From Cyanobacteria bacterium FACHB-471 (GTDB lineage: Bacteria > Cyanobacteriota > Cyanobacteriia > Elainellales > Elainellaceae), in contig JACJOC010000058.1 in assembly GCA_014695345.1 (NCBI GenBank), forward strand, positions 62,001 to 126,000: DNA of 64,000 bases, read 5' to 3'. Position numbers and translations under genes: made by a program. Positions within the stretch are counted from its first letter, which is position 1; every line of letters starts with the position of its first letter. Of the stretch, positions 17,461 through 26,392 are shown piece by piece. Below the pieces are notes generated by a model. That model was given only the letters and a program-made list of their open reading frames with translations, searched no databases and was not told the origin of the DNA.

Positions 17461-18954
17461 ATGAAGCATTACCCTGTTGCAATTCTGGGAGGCGGTCCAG
17501 CTGGGTTGACTGCTGCATACCAATTAGTCAAGCAAGGTATCCAGTCTGTTGTGTTAGAGAGGTCTGACAAGGTTGGTGGAATTTCCAGAACCGAAACCTA
17601 TAAGGGCTATCGGTTTGACATTGGTGGGCACCGATTTTTCACTAAAGTAACTGAGGTTGAGCAATTTTGGCACGAAATTCTGACAGATGACTTCATCAAA
17701 GTTCCTCGACTGTCCCGAATTTATTATCAGGGCAAGTTTTACAACTATCCGCTCTCTTTGTTCAACGCACTAAGTAATCTCGGTGTTGTCACCAGTTTCA
17801 TGATTTTGGTGAGTTATCTCAAGGCAAAGCTAAAAGCAAAGCTGCGACCTGGAAACGAACCAGAAACTTTTGAAGAATGGGTAATTGACTGCTTTGGCTA
17901 TCGCCTTTACCGCATCTTCTTTAAAACCTACACCGAGAAAGTGTGGGGCATTCCATGCGACAAAATTCGGGCAGACTGGGCTGCTCAGCGAATTCAGGGG
18001 ATGTCTCTCAAAAGAGCGGTAATCAACGCAGTATTTGGCAGCCAAAACGCCAAGAGCCTGATTAAAGAATTTGACTATCCACGGCTTGGTCCGGGCATGA
18101 TGTGGGAACGCTGTCAGGAAATTTTGGACAGTAAAGGCTCTCCGGTTGAGCTACACACATTGGTACTTCGGGTAGAGCGTGAAGGAACCCGCATCAAAAG
18201 TATTACAGCGCAGAGAGGCGATCAGACCTTTCAAATTGAGGCAGATCATTTTGTCTCTACTATGCCTGTCACAGCACTGTTGCATCGGCTTGATCCACCC
18301 CCGCCTGAGCATGTTCTAGAGGCTGCTAGAGGGCTAAAATATCGGGACTTTTTGATTGTATCTCTGGTCGTCAACCAACCAGATCTATTTCCTGATAACT
18401 GGATTTATATTCATAGCCCAGAGTTTAAGGTTGGCAGAATTCAGAACTTTAAGAACTGGAGCCCAGAAATGGTGCCTGATAGCAGTAAGACCTGTCTAGG
18501 CATGGAATATTTTTGCAGCGAAGGGGATGACCTCTGGGAAATGTCAGATGCAGATTTAATCAAGCTGGCAAGCCGTGAGGCGGTTGAGTTAGGGTTAGGA
18601 GTCAATAAGGGTGATGTGGAAGATGGAACGGTGATTCGCCAACATAAAGCCTATCCGGTTTATGACGGGGAGTACCGCCAGCACTTACAGGTGATTCAAG
18701 ATTACTTGGAAACATTTGAAAACCTGCAGACGGTTGGTCGCAATGGAATGCACCGCTACAACAATCAAGACCACTCGATGCTGACAGCGATGTTGGCAGT
18801 CCGGAACATTCTAGGTGAAAAGCACGATCTGTGGAATGTAAATACGGAACGGTCATACCACGAGGAGTTTACAAAGCAGCAGTGGTCAAGCGTTCAGGAG
18901 CAGTTTAAGGAGGGGCGATCGCCCATTGAAGCAACAGTGGTAACTCCTAGTTGA
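17461..18954 (+). CDS. FAD-dependent oxidoreductase, protoporphyrinogen-oxidase / UDP-galactopyranose-mutase-like
   Basis: A 497-residue flavoprotein. The N-terminus carries the dinucleotide-binding loop GGGPAGLTAAY (residues 9-19), then an acidic residue (LERSDKVGG) for the ribose of FAD, then IGGHRFFTK. These features are shared by amine-oxidase-like and UDP-galactopyranose mutase-like flavoenzymes. A C-terminal FAD contact is suggested by LQTVGRNGMHRYNNQDHSM. In glycan loci such proteins are often sugar-nucleotide mutases or desaturases; the position between two glycosyltransferase genes favours that over haem synthesis. The ATG at 17461 is preferred over the TTG three bases earlier because GGAGAAGG lies 5 bp upstream of the ATG. 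The substrate is unknown. Confidence 0.85.
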   Translation: MKHYPVAILGGGPAGLTAAYQLVKQGIQSVVLERSDKVGGISRTETYKGYRFDIGGHRFFTKVTEVEQFWHEILTDDFIKVPRLSRIYYQGKFYNYPLSLFNALSNLGVVTSFMILVSYLKAKLKAKLRPGNEPETFEEWVIDCFGYRLYRIFFKTYTEKVWGIPCDKIRADWAAQRIQGMSLKRAVINAVFGSQNAKSLIKEFDYPRLGPGMMWERCQEILDSKGSPVELHTLVLRVEREGTRIKSITAQRGDQTFQIEADHFVSTMPVTALLHRLDPPPPEHVLEAARGLKYRDFLIVSLVVNQPDLFPDNWIYIHSPEFKVGRIQNFKNWSPEMVPDSSKTCLGMEYFCSEGDDLWEMSDADLIKLASREAVELGLGVNKGDVEDGTVIRQHKAYPVYDGEYRQHLQVIQDYLETFENLQTVGRNGMHRYNNQDHSMLTAMLAVRNILGEKHDLWNVNTERSYHEEFTKQQWSSVQEQFKEGRSPIEATVVTPS

Positions 18955-19006
18955 AATCAAACATCCCTTAAATAGTTGTACTAACGATTCAAGGAGCGTA
19001 GACATC

Positions 19007-20062
19007 ATGTCAGAGCCGCAAGTTACGATCGTAGTTACACCTCGTGAGCGATTTAGCTATACTCGTGAGTCGTTAGAGAGCATTTATCAATACACAAAAG
19101 TTCCGTTCAAACTTGTGTATGTAGACGGCAATTCCCCGACAAAAATTCGACAATATCTGGAAGCAAAGTCACAGGAAAAGGGTTTTGAAATTATTCGCAC
19201 TAACTACTACCTTTTCCCTAACCGCTCTAGGAACCTAGGACTAGAACGGGTTGAGACTCCGTATGTCGTGTTTGTAGATAATGATGTCATCGTAACCTCG
19301 GGTTGGCTAGAAGCACTAATTCAATGCTCAGAGGAGACTGGTGCTACCGTTGTCGGGCCATTAGTGTGTCAGGAAGAACCTGTTCATGAAACGATTCACT
19401 TTGCGGGCGGTGAGTCACGGATTATTCGCGACATCAAAGGAAGACTTCGCTTACGCGAAAAAATGTATAAGCAAGGGCGACGCGTAGCAGATATTCGTCC
19501 TCAACTTCAGCGTACTCCAACAGAGTTATCAGAGTTTCACTGCACATTAGTGAAAACTGAAGTTTTTAGGCAAATTGGTTTTTTCGATGAAGCCATGCTT
19601 AACACTAAAGAGCATGTAGATTTCTGTATGGCAGTTGCTCAGGTAGGGGGGACTGTGTATTTTGAACCAGACAGTGTTGCAACTTACGTACCCGGCAAAC
19701 CCCTAAAGTGGACAGATTGGCACTTCTATATGCTGCGTTGGAGTGATGCCTGGGAGTTAGCTAGCCTTAGCCGAATGCAAGAAAAGTGGGGGTTAGCAGA
19801 GGATAGCTATTTTAAGCAAAAGTACAAGGCACTGGGTTGGAGAAGGCGCGATACAATCCTTTTGCCCCTCATTCAGAAAATTACCTTTGGTATTAAACAT
19901 CGATTTCTCCAAAAGGTTTTGATGTATGGCTTGCTTGCTCCTGTAGAAAAGAGGCTTAATCGCTATCTCACGACACAGTACGCTAAGCAACATTTGCAGC
20001 AGCAACAAGTTCAAGCTCCCACACACTCTAAAATCTTAGAGACAGCTACATCCAGAAATTAG
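19007..20062 (+). CDS. GT2 family glycosyltransferase
   Basis: A 351-residue GT-A glycosyltransferase. VTIVVTPRERF at 6-16 replaces the more usual first-strand motif, VDGNSP at 39-44 is the donor loop, RSRNLG at 73-78 is conserved, and VDNDV at 90-94 holds the DxD (91-93). The central part (about 125-165) is lengthened relative to short GT2 enzymes. The protein ends in a basic, glutamine-rich tail without a membrane helix. It is preceded by AAGGAGCG about 9 bp before the ATG and followed after 12 bp by a GT4 gene; the two are probably co-transcribed with the flippase beyond. Confidence 0.87.
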   Translation: MSEPQVTIVVTPRERFSYTRESLESIYQYTKVPFKLVYVDGNSPTKIRQYLEAKSQEKGFEIIRTNYYLFPNRSRNLGLERVETPYVVFVDNDVIVTSGWLEALIQCSEETGATVVGPLVCQEEPVHETIHFAGGESRIIRDIKGRLRLREKMYKQGRRVADIRPQLQRTPTELSEFHCTLVKTEVFRQIGFFDEAMLNTKEHVDFCMAVAQVGGTVYFEPDSVATYVPGKPLKWTDWHFYMLRWSDAWELASLSRMQEKWGLAEDSYFKQKYKALGWRRRDTILLPLIQKITFGIKHRFLQKVLMYGLLAPVEKRLNRYLTTQYAKQHLQQQQVQAPTHSKILETATSRN

Positions 20063-20074
20063 CTACGTAGCCGA

Positions 20075-21295
20075 ATGAAGATTCTTCTACTCCATGATTA
20101 CGGTACAGCGACGGGAGGGGCTGAACTGCAAATGTTGTCTCTGCGGCAAGGATTGCGCGATCGCGGACACGATGTACGTCTTTTCTCCAGTCGAGTCATA
20201 CCCGTGTCAGGGAGCCCATTACTCTCTGACTACCATTGCTTTGGCAGCAACACGCGGCTTCAAGTCTTGTCCCAAACTGCTAATGTTTCTGCCTACTTAA
20301 ACCTGCGTCATGCCTTAAATACTTTTTGCCCTGACATTGTTCATGTTCGCATGTTCATGTGGCAACTTTCGCCACTCATTCTCCCTCTACTCAAATCTGT
20401 GCCCTGCCTCTATCAAACAGCAGTCTACAAGGCGATTTGTCCGCTAGGAACTAAAGTTTTACCCGATGGTCAACCTTGCCAGCATACAGCAGGAGTCAGT
20501 TGCCTGCAGCACTGTCTGTCACCTCAGGCTTGGGTGCCTTTGATGTTGCAGCGACAGCTTTGGTTACGTTGGAAGGATGCTTTTGACCTGGTTGTCGCCC
20601 TCAGTCATGCAATGAAAGCAAAGTTGGAAGCAGAGGGAATTAGACCGGTTGAAGTGGTACACAATGGCGTATCTGAGCGTCCTATGCGATCGCCCCTCAT
20701 TCACCCTCCGACTGTAGTGTTTGCCGGACGGTTAGTACCAGAAAAAGGGGTGAACGTTCTACTGCAAGCTTTTGCTCAGGCTAGACTGCAAGTGCCCAAT
20801 GCACGACTGTGGATTGCAGGACAGGGTACTGAAGCAATGAATTTGCAAACCTTGGCGGCACAACTCAAAGTAGAGGATTGTGTAACCTGGCTTGGACATT
20901 TACCTCACGCTCAACTTGAGAAACAATTTGAGCAAGCCTGGATGCAGGTTGTACCCTCTCTGTGGGAAGAACCTTTTGGTAATGTGTCAACCGAGGCAAT
21001 GATGCGCGGAACGGCAGTAATTGCCAGTGCTGTTGGGGCACAGCCAGAAATTGTCAGCGATGGCACAACGGGCTTTTTAGTGCCACCGGATGACGTTCAT
21101 GCACTCACTGCTGCACTATTGCGTCTGTTGCAAAATCCATCTCTAGCAGAACAAATGGGACAGGCTGGACGCAAACATGCATTCACTCACTTTAGTGAAA
21201 ATCGACGCACCGATCGCTTTGTAGAGATTTATCAGCAGATTCAAGCAACAGGAAAGCACTCCCAGGGATTGAATCCATTCAAAGCTATCTCATGA
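20075..21295 (+). CDS. GT4 family glycosyltransferase
   Basis: A 406-residue GT-B retaining glycosyltransferase. The N-terminal domain starts MKILLLHDYGTATGGAE, with the glycine-rich acceptor loop. The linker VVHNGVSE near 194-201 and FAGRLVPEKGVNVLLQA near 215-231 open the donor domain. The complete EX7E motif is present in EEPFGNVSTEAM near 307-318, followed by RGTAVIASAVGAQPEIV. A cysteine-containing segment in the middle (about 125-152, CPLGTKVLPDGQPC and CLQHC) resembles the metal-binding insertion seen in some GT4 enzymes. The stop codon overlaps the start of the flippase gene (ATGA), indicating translational coupling. Confidence 0.92.
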   Translation: MKILLLHDYGTATGGAELQMLSLRQGLRDRGHDVRLFSSRVIPVSGSPLLSDYHCFGSNTRLQVLSQTANVSAYLNLRHALNTFCPDIVHVRMFMWQLSPLILPLLKSVPCLYQTAVYKAICPLGTKVLPDGQPCQHTAGVSCLQHCLSPQAWVPLMLQRQLWLRWKDAFDLVVALSHAMKAKLEAEGIRPVEVVHNGVSERPMRSPLIHPPTVVFAGRLVPEKGVNVLLQAFAQARLQVPNARLWIAGQGTEAMNLQTLAAQLKVEDCVTWLGHLPHAQLEKQFEQAWMQVVPSLWEEPFGNVSTEAMMRGTAVIASAVGAQPEIVSDGTTGFLVPPDDVHALTAALLRLLQNPSLAEQMGQAGRKHAFTHFSENRRTDRFVEIYQQIQATGKHSQGLNPFKAIS

Positions 21296-22755
21296 GCATC
21301 AAACAAAAAGCGATCAAAGGTGTAGTCTGGTCTGCTATTCAAAGCTGGGGTAGCCAGGCAGGATCACTAATTGTTTTTTTGGTGCTAGCTCGTTTGCTAT
21401 CCCCTGAAGCCTTCGGGTTAGTCGCGTTGGCCAATATATTTTTGGCATTTATGCAAATCTTCCTAAATCAGGGATTTGCTCAAGTCATTGTGCAACGGCA
21501 GAACTTAGAACCAGAACACCTAGATACTGCTTTTTGGACTAATCTTGCAATCGGCATCTTACTCACAGTTCTGGGGTTAACAACTGCTGATCGGGTTGCT
21601 GCCTTATTTAGTCAGCCTCAGCTCACGCCAATCGTACAAGGATTCTCTCTGCTGTTTTTAGTTACTTCTTTTGGCAACATTCAGCAAGCTTTGTTGGAGC
21701 GGAACCTAGCTTTTAGAGCGATCGCCATTCGCTGGCTAGTCGGAACTTTAGCTGGTGGCTGCGTAGGTGTAATCATGGCAGTTTATGGCTTTGGCGTTTG
21801 GAGCCTCGTGAGCCAGCAGTTGGTGCAAGACCTGGTTGGCACCTTAATTCTGTGGGTTGCGAGCGATTGGCGACCAAGGTTTAAAGCTTCACTCAAACAT
21901 TTTCAGCAATTGTGTAGTTTTGGAATCAGTATTTTAGGGTTCAATCTTTTAAATTTTTTAAATACACGAGCAGATGACTTTCTCATCGGTTATTTTTTAG
22001 GTTCGGTTGCTTTAGGCTATTACACGATTGCTTATCGAATATTAGGTGTAATGACCCAACTGTTGGTCAATACCAGCAACCAGGTTGCGCTACCAACCTT
22101 TTCGCGACTGCAAGAAGAACCTGAGCTTTTCCGTAAAGCATTTTATACCGCGACTCAACTCACTAGTCTAGTTGCTTTTCCTACATTTTTAGGTGTAGCT
22201 ACCCTTGCACCCGAACTGATTGTATTACTGTTTGGCAATCAGTGGCTACCTTCAATTCCCGTGCTGCAAATTTTGTGTTTTGCCGGAATGTTGCGGGCAA
22301 TTAACTTCTTTAAAGGATCTGTGTTTATTGCAATGGGTAAGCCCGCCTGGACACTCTGGTTTGGCTTGTTAAATACAGCAGTCAACTTGGTTGGCTTTGC
22401 TATATCCGTGCAATGGGGAATTGTTGCAGTTGCCTCTGCCTACGCGATTCGGGGATATTTAATTTTTCCGATCAATCAATGGGCAGTTAGCCGATTAATC
22501 AGAACACCAATGCTCACTTATCTCAGTCAGTTTACGGCTCCATTTGTTAGCTCGTTAGTAATGGCAGGCTTTATTTTAGGCTCCAAACAATTACTTCAAA
22601 ATTTACTCAACTCTCAAGCACTCTTAGTCGTTTGCATTCTGCTCGGAGCAATAACGTATAGCCTGAGTATCCGATTACTTTCGCCAAAGTTATTTGAAAA
22701 ACTGCTGGGTATTCTTCACTTAGCTTTGTCAAAAACAAAGAGCCAAGGGGCTTAG
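21292..22755 (+). CDS. Oligosaccharide flippase (Wzx, MOP superfamily)
   Basis: A 487-residue membrane protein with about twelve to fourteen helices. The opening KQKAIKGVVWSAIQSWGSQ and LARLLSPEAFGLVALA are hallmarks of polysaccharide transporters related to WzxC, TuaB and AmsL. It would flip undecaprenyl-linked repeat units across the membrane for Wzy-dependent assembly. The start overlaps the stop of the GT4 gene by 4 bp. It is notable that the same locus also carries ABC exporter genes at its left end, because Wzx and Wzm/Wzt usually belong to alternative export routes. Confidence 0.92.
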   Translation: MSIKQKAIKGVVWSAIQSWGSQAGSLIVFLVLARLLSPEAFGLVALANIFLAFMQIFLNQGFAQVIVQRQNLEPEHLDTAFWTNLAIGILLTVLGLTTADRVAALFSQPQLTPIVQGFSLLFLVTSFGNIQQALLERNLAFRAIAIRWLVGTLAGGCVGVIMAVYGFGVWSLVSQQLVQDLVGTLILWVASDWRPRFKASLKHFQQLCSFGISILGFNLLNFLNTRADDFLIGYFLGSVALGYYTIAYRILGVMTQLLVNTSNQVALPTFSRLQEEPELFRKAFYTATQLTSLVAFPTFLGVATLAPELIVLLFGNQWLPSIPVLQILCFAGMLRAINFFKGSVFIAMGKPAWTLWFGLLNTAVNLVGFAISVQWGIVAVASAYAIRGYLIFPINQWAVSRLIRTPMLTYLSQFTAPFVSSLVMAGFILGSKQLLQNLLNSQALLVVCILLGAITYSLSIRLLSPKLFEKLLGILHLALSKTKSQGA

Positions 22756-22827
22756 TTAAATCTCGTTAGTTTGCTGCGTAAGTTTTGGTTATATCCATCA
22801 GCTACATCCAACACTGAACCTAGTTCT

Positions 22828-23745
22828 ATGACACAGCATCCAATTTTCTCAATTATCATTCCCACTTACGCTCGTCCAGAGAGGTTGACAAACTGTCTGC
22901 ACGCGATCGCCCAGCTTGACTACCCAGGCGATCGCTTTGAGGTGATTGTTGTAGACGACGGTAGCCCAACTTCAATGGAGGCGGTAGTTGCTCCCTTTCA
23001 CGACCAACTACACCTGACGCTGATTCGACAAGTTAATGCGGGTCCCGCCAAAGCCCGCAACGTGGGTGCAGAACAAGCCAACGGACAGTTCTTAGTTTTT
23101 ACTGACGACGACTGCGCTCCCGTCCGGGACTGGTTAAAAGCCTTAGAGTCCCGCTTCACCACGACCCCTAGCTGCAGCATCATTGGGGGTCGCACCCTCA
23201 ACGCTCTGCCCAACAACCTCTACTCCACCGCTAGTCAGGTTCTGATTGATTATTTGTACAAGTACTACAGCGAAGGCGATCGCTCTAGCTTTTTTGCGTC
23301 TAACAACATTGCCCTGCCTGCTGACCAGTTTCGGGCCCTGGGTGGCTTTGATACGAGTTTTTCCCTAGCAGCAGGAGAAGATCGAGAATTTTGCGATCGC
23401 TGGCTGTATCACGGCTACCTTATGCTTTACGCCCCAGAAGTGCAGGTCTATCATGCTCACAGCCTCACCTTACCCAAGTTTTGGCAACAGCATTTCAACT
23501 ACGGGCGAGGCGCATTCTGCTTTCACCAGTCCCGCGCTCGACGCAACGTAGAACAAATCAAAGTCGAACCGCTGTCCTTTTACTTCAACCTTTTGACTTA
23601 TCCGCTATCACAAACCTCTCCACTTCGGGGATTACTAATTTCAGTCTTGTTTCTTCTGTCGCAGCTAGCAAACATCACTGGCTTTCTGTGGGAACGGGCT
23701 CAGGTGACCGGAACTCGCCCCGTAGTTATTCCAAACAGGCTGTAA
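22828..23745 (+). CDS. GT2 family glycosyltransferase
   Basis: A 305-residue GT-A glycosyltransferase when started at ATG 22828. FSIIIPTYARPERL at 7-20, VDDGSP at 42-47, AKARNVG at 74-80 and TDDDCAP at 92-98 (DxD 93-95) are the family landmarks, and GEDREFCDRWL is the catalytic ED-type region. The C-terminal end has a hydrophobic segment that may anchor it to the membrane. A longer frame begins at TTG 22771, but the extra 19 residues do not resemble a GT2 N-terminus, so the ATG is preferred. It closes the plus-strand glycan block. Its DNA looks richer in G+C and HIP1 than the preceding genes. Confidence 0.88.
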   Translation: MTQHPIFSIIIPTYARPERLTNCLHAIAQLDYPGDRFEVIVVDDGSPTSMEAVVAPFHDQLHLTLIRQVNAGPAKARNVGAEQANGQFLVFTDDDCAPVRDWLKALESRFTTTPSCSIIGGRTLNALPNNLYSTASQVLIDYLYKYYSEGDRSSFFASNNIALPADQFRALGGFDTSFSLAAGEDREFCDRWLYHGYLMLYAPEVQVYHAHSLTLPKFWQQHFNYGRGAFCFHQSRARRNVEQIKVEPLSFYFNLLTYPLSQTSPLRGLLISVLFLLSQLANITGFLWERAQVTGTRPVVIPNRL

Positions 23746-23920
23746 ATCTAGCTAAAAGGGGTTTACAACCTACTCATTCACAACAAATTTAGAACTGATT
23801 TGGCAACTTCGCTGAAAATTGACCGAAAAACCTTCAGCAGATCGGATATACTGATTGACCAACTGACAATTTGGGCAATCTATCCCTGGACAGATTTTTG
23901 CTAAAGGTAATTTCACCCTT

Positions 23921-24202
23921 ATGGAAGACAAGCTAAAAGAGCTGATTGGACAGTCCAACGTCTGGCTTTACATTGAGAGCAGCAAAGGCTGGGTCAAAAA
24001 TGCGGAGATTTTAGAGGTGGTCAATAAAACGGTCACATTCCGCTACGAGCACGAATCTGAAAGCGAGAAGCGGACTTGGGAAAAGACCACACGGATTAAG
24101 AATATCTCCGAAATCGAAGTGAAGCTGTTGTCCCTTCCCAAGGAAGACCTTCAAGTCACCGCGCTGAAAGACAGACTATCTAATCTCCTGGGTCAAGACT
24201 AA
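23921..24202 (+). CDS. Small conserved protein of unknown function
   Basis: A 93-residue hydrophilic protein without signal peptide or membrane helix. The body (about 13-60) looks like a small beta barrel: WLYIESSKGWVKNAEIL then VTFRYEHESESEKRTWEKTTR, ending in a short amphipathic helix. I believe similar proteins are widespread in cyanobacteria (possibly the DUF6679 family, not certain), but I know no function. It stands alone between the glycan locus and the thioesterase gene, with a 175-bp leader containing no obvious structure. The clear ATG and coherent composition support a real gene. Confidence 0.7.
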   Translation: MEDKLKELIGQSNVWLYIESSKGWVKNAEILEVVNKTVTFRYEHESESEKRTWEKTTRIKNISEIEVKLLSLPKEDLQVTALKDRLSNLLGQD

Positions 24203-24276
24203 AATATGACCTCGTAGTAGCGCATCTTCGGTAGCATGGGAGGGCAATCCTTGAAACGGGGCAACTGAGCCAGTCC

Positions 24277-24699
24277 ATGCAGCCATATAAAACCCAGCTA
24301 CGGGTGCGCTACCACGAAATGGACGCACTGGGGCATGTCAACAACGCCGTCTACCAGCACTATCTAGAACAGGCGGCGATCGAACACTCAGAACACCTGG
24401 GGCTTAACCTCGATCGCTATCGCGAGCTAGGTGGCTGGTTCGTGATGCGACGAGTGGAGCTTGACTATTTGCGTCCGGCGATCGCAGGCGACATCCTCGA
24501 AGTCACCACTTGGCTTCAGGAAATGCGCGGTACCCGTGCTATCCGGCGTTACGAGATTCGTAAGCAGGGTAGTGATGACCTATTGCTTAAAGCAGAGGCA
24601 CTGTGGGTCTGGGTCGATGCGATCGCCATGCGTCCACGCGCAATTCCCGATGTTCTGATTGCTGCTTTTGGGCAACTTGCTCCCGCAGCCAAGGAGTAA
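24277..24699 (+). CDS. Acyl-CoA thioesterase, hotdog fold (4HBT/YbgC type)
   Basis: A 140-residue single-hotdog thioesterase. It has YHEMDALGHVNNAVYQHYLEQA (split here as MDALGHVNN at 15-23, with the likely catalytic Asp16) followed by the long central helix, the standard pattern of the 4-hydroxybenzoyl-CoA thioesterase and YbgC/FadM families. It would hydrolyse an acyl- or aryl-CoA; in cyanobacteria relatives act on 1,4-dihydroxy-2-naphthoyl-CoA for phylloquinone, but I cannot assign that here. The stop lies 4 bp before the start of the alpha/beta hydrolase gene, so the two form an operon. Confidence 0.88.
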   Translation: MQPYKTQLRVRYHEMDALGHVNNAVYQHYLEQAAIEHSEHLGLNLDRYRELGGWFVMRRVELDYLRPAIAGDILEVTTWLQEMRGTRAIRRYEIRKQGSDDLLLKAEALWVWVDAIAMRPRAIPDVLIAAFGQLAPAAKE

Positions 24700-24703
24700 C
24701 CCA

Positions 24704-25564
24704 ATGCAATCCCTAGAAACCTGGCAACACGACTACATCATCAGTAACGGGATTCGGCTGCATTATGTGACTCAGGGGGAAGGTCCGCTGATGCTAATGC
24801 TGCACGGCTTTCCTGAATTCTGGTACTCCTGGCGCAAGCAGATTCCCGAGTTTGCTCAAGACTACAAAGTCGTGGCACTCGATCTGCGAGGTTACAATGA
24901 CAGCGAAAAACCCACAGACCAGTCTGCCTACGTCATGTCTGAGTTTATCAAAGACATAGAAGGCGTGATTCGTGGGCTGGGCTACGATCGCTGTGTGCTA
25001 GTGGGGCACGATTGGGGTGGGGCGATCGCCTGGAACTTTGCCTATGCCCATCCTGAATTGGTAGAAAAGCTAATCATTCTGAATCTACCCCATCCCGCCA
25101 AATTTGCTGAAGGTCTACGCACTCCCCAACAGCTTCTTCGCAGTTCCTACATTTTCTTCTTCCAAATTCCCTGGCTACCCGAACTGTTAGTACAAGCCTC
25201 TGGCTACCAGATTGTTGCTGCAGCTCTAACCGGAATGGCCGTTAACAAGAGTGCCTTCTCTGACGCAGATTTAGCTGCTTATAAAGAAGCCGCCGCTAAG
25301 CCCGGTGCCCTGACCGCCATGATCAACTATTACCGCAACCCATTTCAGCAGGGAATCGTCAACCAGGAATGGGGCGTTTTGGATGTGCCAACTCTGATGA
25401 TTTGGGGCGAAAACGACACGGCTCTGGGCAAAGAACTGACCTATGGTACGGAAGCCTATGTCAGAGACTTTCAAATCCGCTACATTCCTGACTGTAGCCA
25501 TTGGGTGCAGCAAGAACGCCCTGACCTGGTAACTCAATATATGCGGGAGTATCTGGCTAGCTAG
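24704..25564 (+). CDS. Alpha/beta hydrolase, epoxide-hydrolase-like
   Basis: A 286-residue alpha/beta hydrolase. HGFPEFW at 34-40 forms the oxyanion region, VGHDWGGAIAW at 100-110 puts Asp103 at the nucleophile position (Sm-x-Nu-x-Sm with Asp, as in epoxide hydrolases and haloalkane dehalogenases), and CSHWVQQERPDLV near the C-terminus provides the histidine. The acid may be in WGENDTALG. The start at ATG 24704 is chosen because AAGGAG lies 7 bp upstream and directly overlaps the stop of the thioesterase; a longer TTG-initiated frame at 24659 would overlap that gene by 41 bp and adds no homology-like sequence. The substrate is unknown. Confidence 0.88.
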   Translation: MQSLETWQHDYIISNGIRLHYVTQGEGPLMLMLHGFPEFWYSWRKQIPEFAQDYKVVALDLRGYNDSEKPTDQSAYVMSEFIKDIEGVIRGLGYDRCVLVGHDWGGAIAWNFAYAHPELVEKLIILNLPHPAKFAEGLRTPQQLLRSSYIFFFQIPWLPELLVQASGYQIVAAALTGMAVNKSAFSDADLAAYKEAAAKPGALTAMINYYRNPFQQGIVNQEWGVLDVPTLMIWGENDTALGKELTYGTEAYVRDFQIRYIPDCSHWVQQERPDLVTQYMREYLAS

Positions 25565-25587
25565 TCAGATCTCAGTCATTACTTCCC

Positions 25588-25618
25588 GTAGGTTGGGTGA
25601 AGCAAAGCGTAACCCAAC
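25588..25618. repeat. Dispersed palindromic repeat, 'GTAGGTTGGGT' type, copy 1
   Basis: A 31-bp element starting GTAGGTTGGGTG and ending GTAACCCAAC, with a 7-bp GTTGGGT/ACCCAAC inverted repeat around AAGCAAAGC. A second copy in opposite orientation lies at 26363-26392, and a diverged copy with compensated stem at 59996-60030. Short palindromes of this form are common between genes in filamentous cyanobacteria. Confidence 0.8.
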
Positions 25619-25691
25619 GAGACCGGGGCGATCGCCTAAACTCACACCGTAGCCTCCAACTTAAATTAGAAGACCCGCAATTAAGTAGGAT

Positions 25692-25928
25692 TCAAAAATC
25701 AAAACCACGCCGAAACCGTGGGTCAAATTTGTGTTGCTTACTCGAATTGCAGGAACAACAAAGCGTTTGCAAATTACTGATGTCATTGGAACCACCTTTG
25801 GCGAGCGGAATAATGTGATCCACCGAAAGTTTGGTACTAGAACCGCAGCTTTTACACTGGTGCTGGTCGCGTTCTAGCACATATTTTCTAACCTCTGTCG
25901 GAATTAAAATCCGGGGCATTTTACTCAT
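25692..25928 (-). CDS. Small HNH endonuclease domain protein
   Basis: A 78-residue protein consisting almost only of an HNH domain. CKSCG and CCSCN provide two zinc-binding cysteine pairs, [10 protein letters not shown] holds the catalytic first His, and NLQTLC the Asn segment. It is of the small HNH (McrA/5-methylcytosine-like) kind often found alone in cyanobacteria. An inner ATG at codon 4 (25919) is an equally good start. No partner methylase or phage genes are nearby, so a selfish, repair or restriction role cannot be told apart. It sits between two inverted copies of a dispersed palindrome. Confidence 0.85.
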   Translation of the reverse strand: MSKMPRILIPTEVRKYVLERDQHQCKSCGSSTKLSVDHIIPLAKGGSNDISNLQTLCCSCNSSKQHKFDPRFRRGFDF

Positions 25929-25973
25929 CTTGAAACTAGGAATTTAGAGTTCTGATGTATTTTGGCGATCGCC

Positions 25974-26303
25974 CTAATCAACAATAGTTCGTCGAATATC
26001 ATCAAGCGGCGATTCTGCTTGAAAACTTGCTTCATCACTGCTTCCTGAGATATCAGTCAACTCAGGTTCATCAGGACAAAACTCTAAAGACAACCTAACT
26101 TTACCTTTTTGCCAACCTTGAGTAAGACCTAAAACCTCGCATTCTACACCTTCGTAAAACCATGCATCTGATTGTCCTGTAGACTTTTGCATCGCTCTTA
26201 ATAATTCAACTACTTTGAAAGTATTATTGCAAATCAGACTGCTAAGATTCCAGTTTGAGGAAATAACTGCGTTTTGATCCAAATTTTTGAAGTTACTGTT
26301 CAT
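25974..26303 (-). CDS. KGK domain protein
   Basis: A 109-residue protein of the cyanobacterial KGK family. After a variable N-terminus, FKVVELLRAM (about 49-58) corresponds to the helix, DAWFYEGVECEVL (about 67-79) and WQKGKVRLSLEFCPDEPE carry the naming Lys-Gly-Lys motif (about 85-87), and the tail ends SPLDDIRRTIVD. The function of the family is not known to me. It is the third and last of three KGK genes in a row on the minus strand, the first of which is decayed. Confidence 0.8.
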   Translation of the reverse strand: MNSNFKNLDQNAVISSNWNLSSLICNNTFKVVELLRAMQKSTGQSDAWFYEGVECEVLGLTQGWQKGKVRLSLEFCPDEPELTDISGSSDEASFQAESPLDDIRRTIVD

Positions 26304-26362
26304 TCTTTCTACAGTTTCTAGTAATTGCTCACTTCGGCAGGTATGTTACAGCTTTGATCTTG

Positions 26363-26392
26363 TTATGTTACGCTATGCTTCACCCAACCTAC
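26363..26392. repeat. Dispersed palindromic repeat, 'GTAGGTTGGGT' type, copy 2 (inverted)
   Basis: Reverse-complement copy of the element at 25588-25618, reading ACGCTATGCTTCACCCAACC on the plus strand within its middle part. Its last base is also the first base (on the plus strand) of the stop codon of the upstream KGK gene, so the element ends exactly at the 3' end of that gene. The two copies enclose the HNH gene and one KGK gene. Confidence 0.8.
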
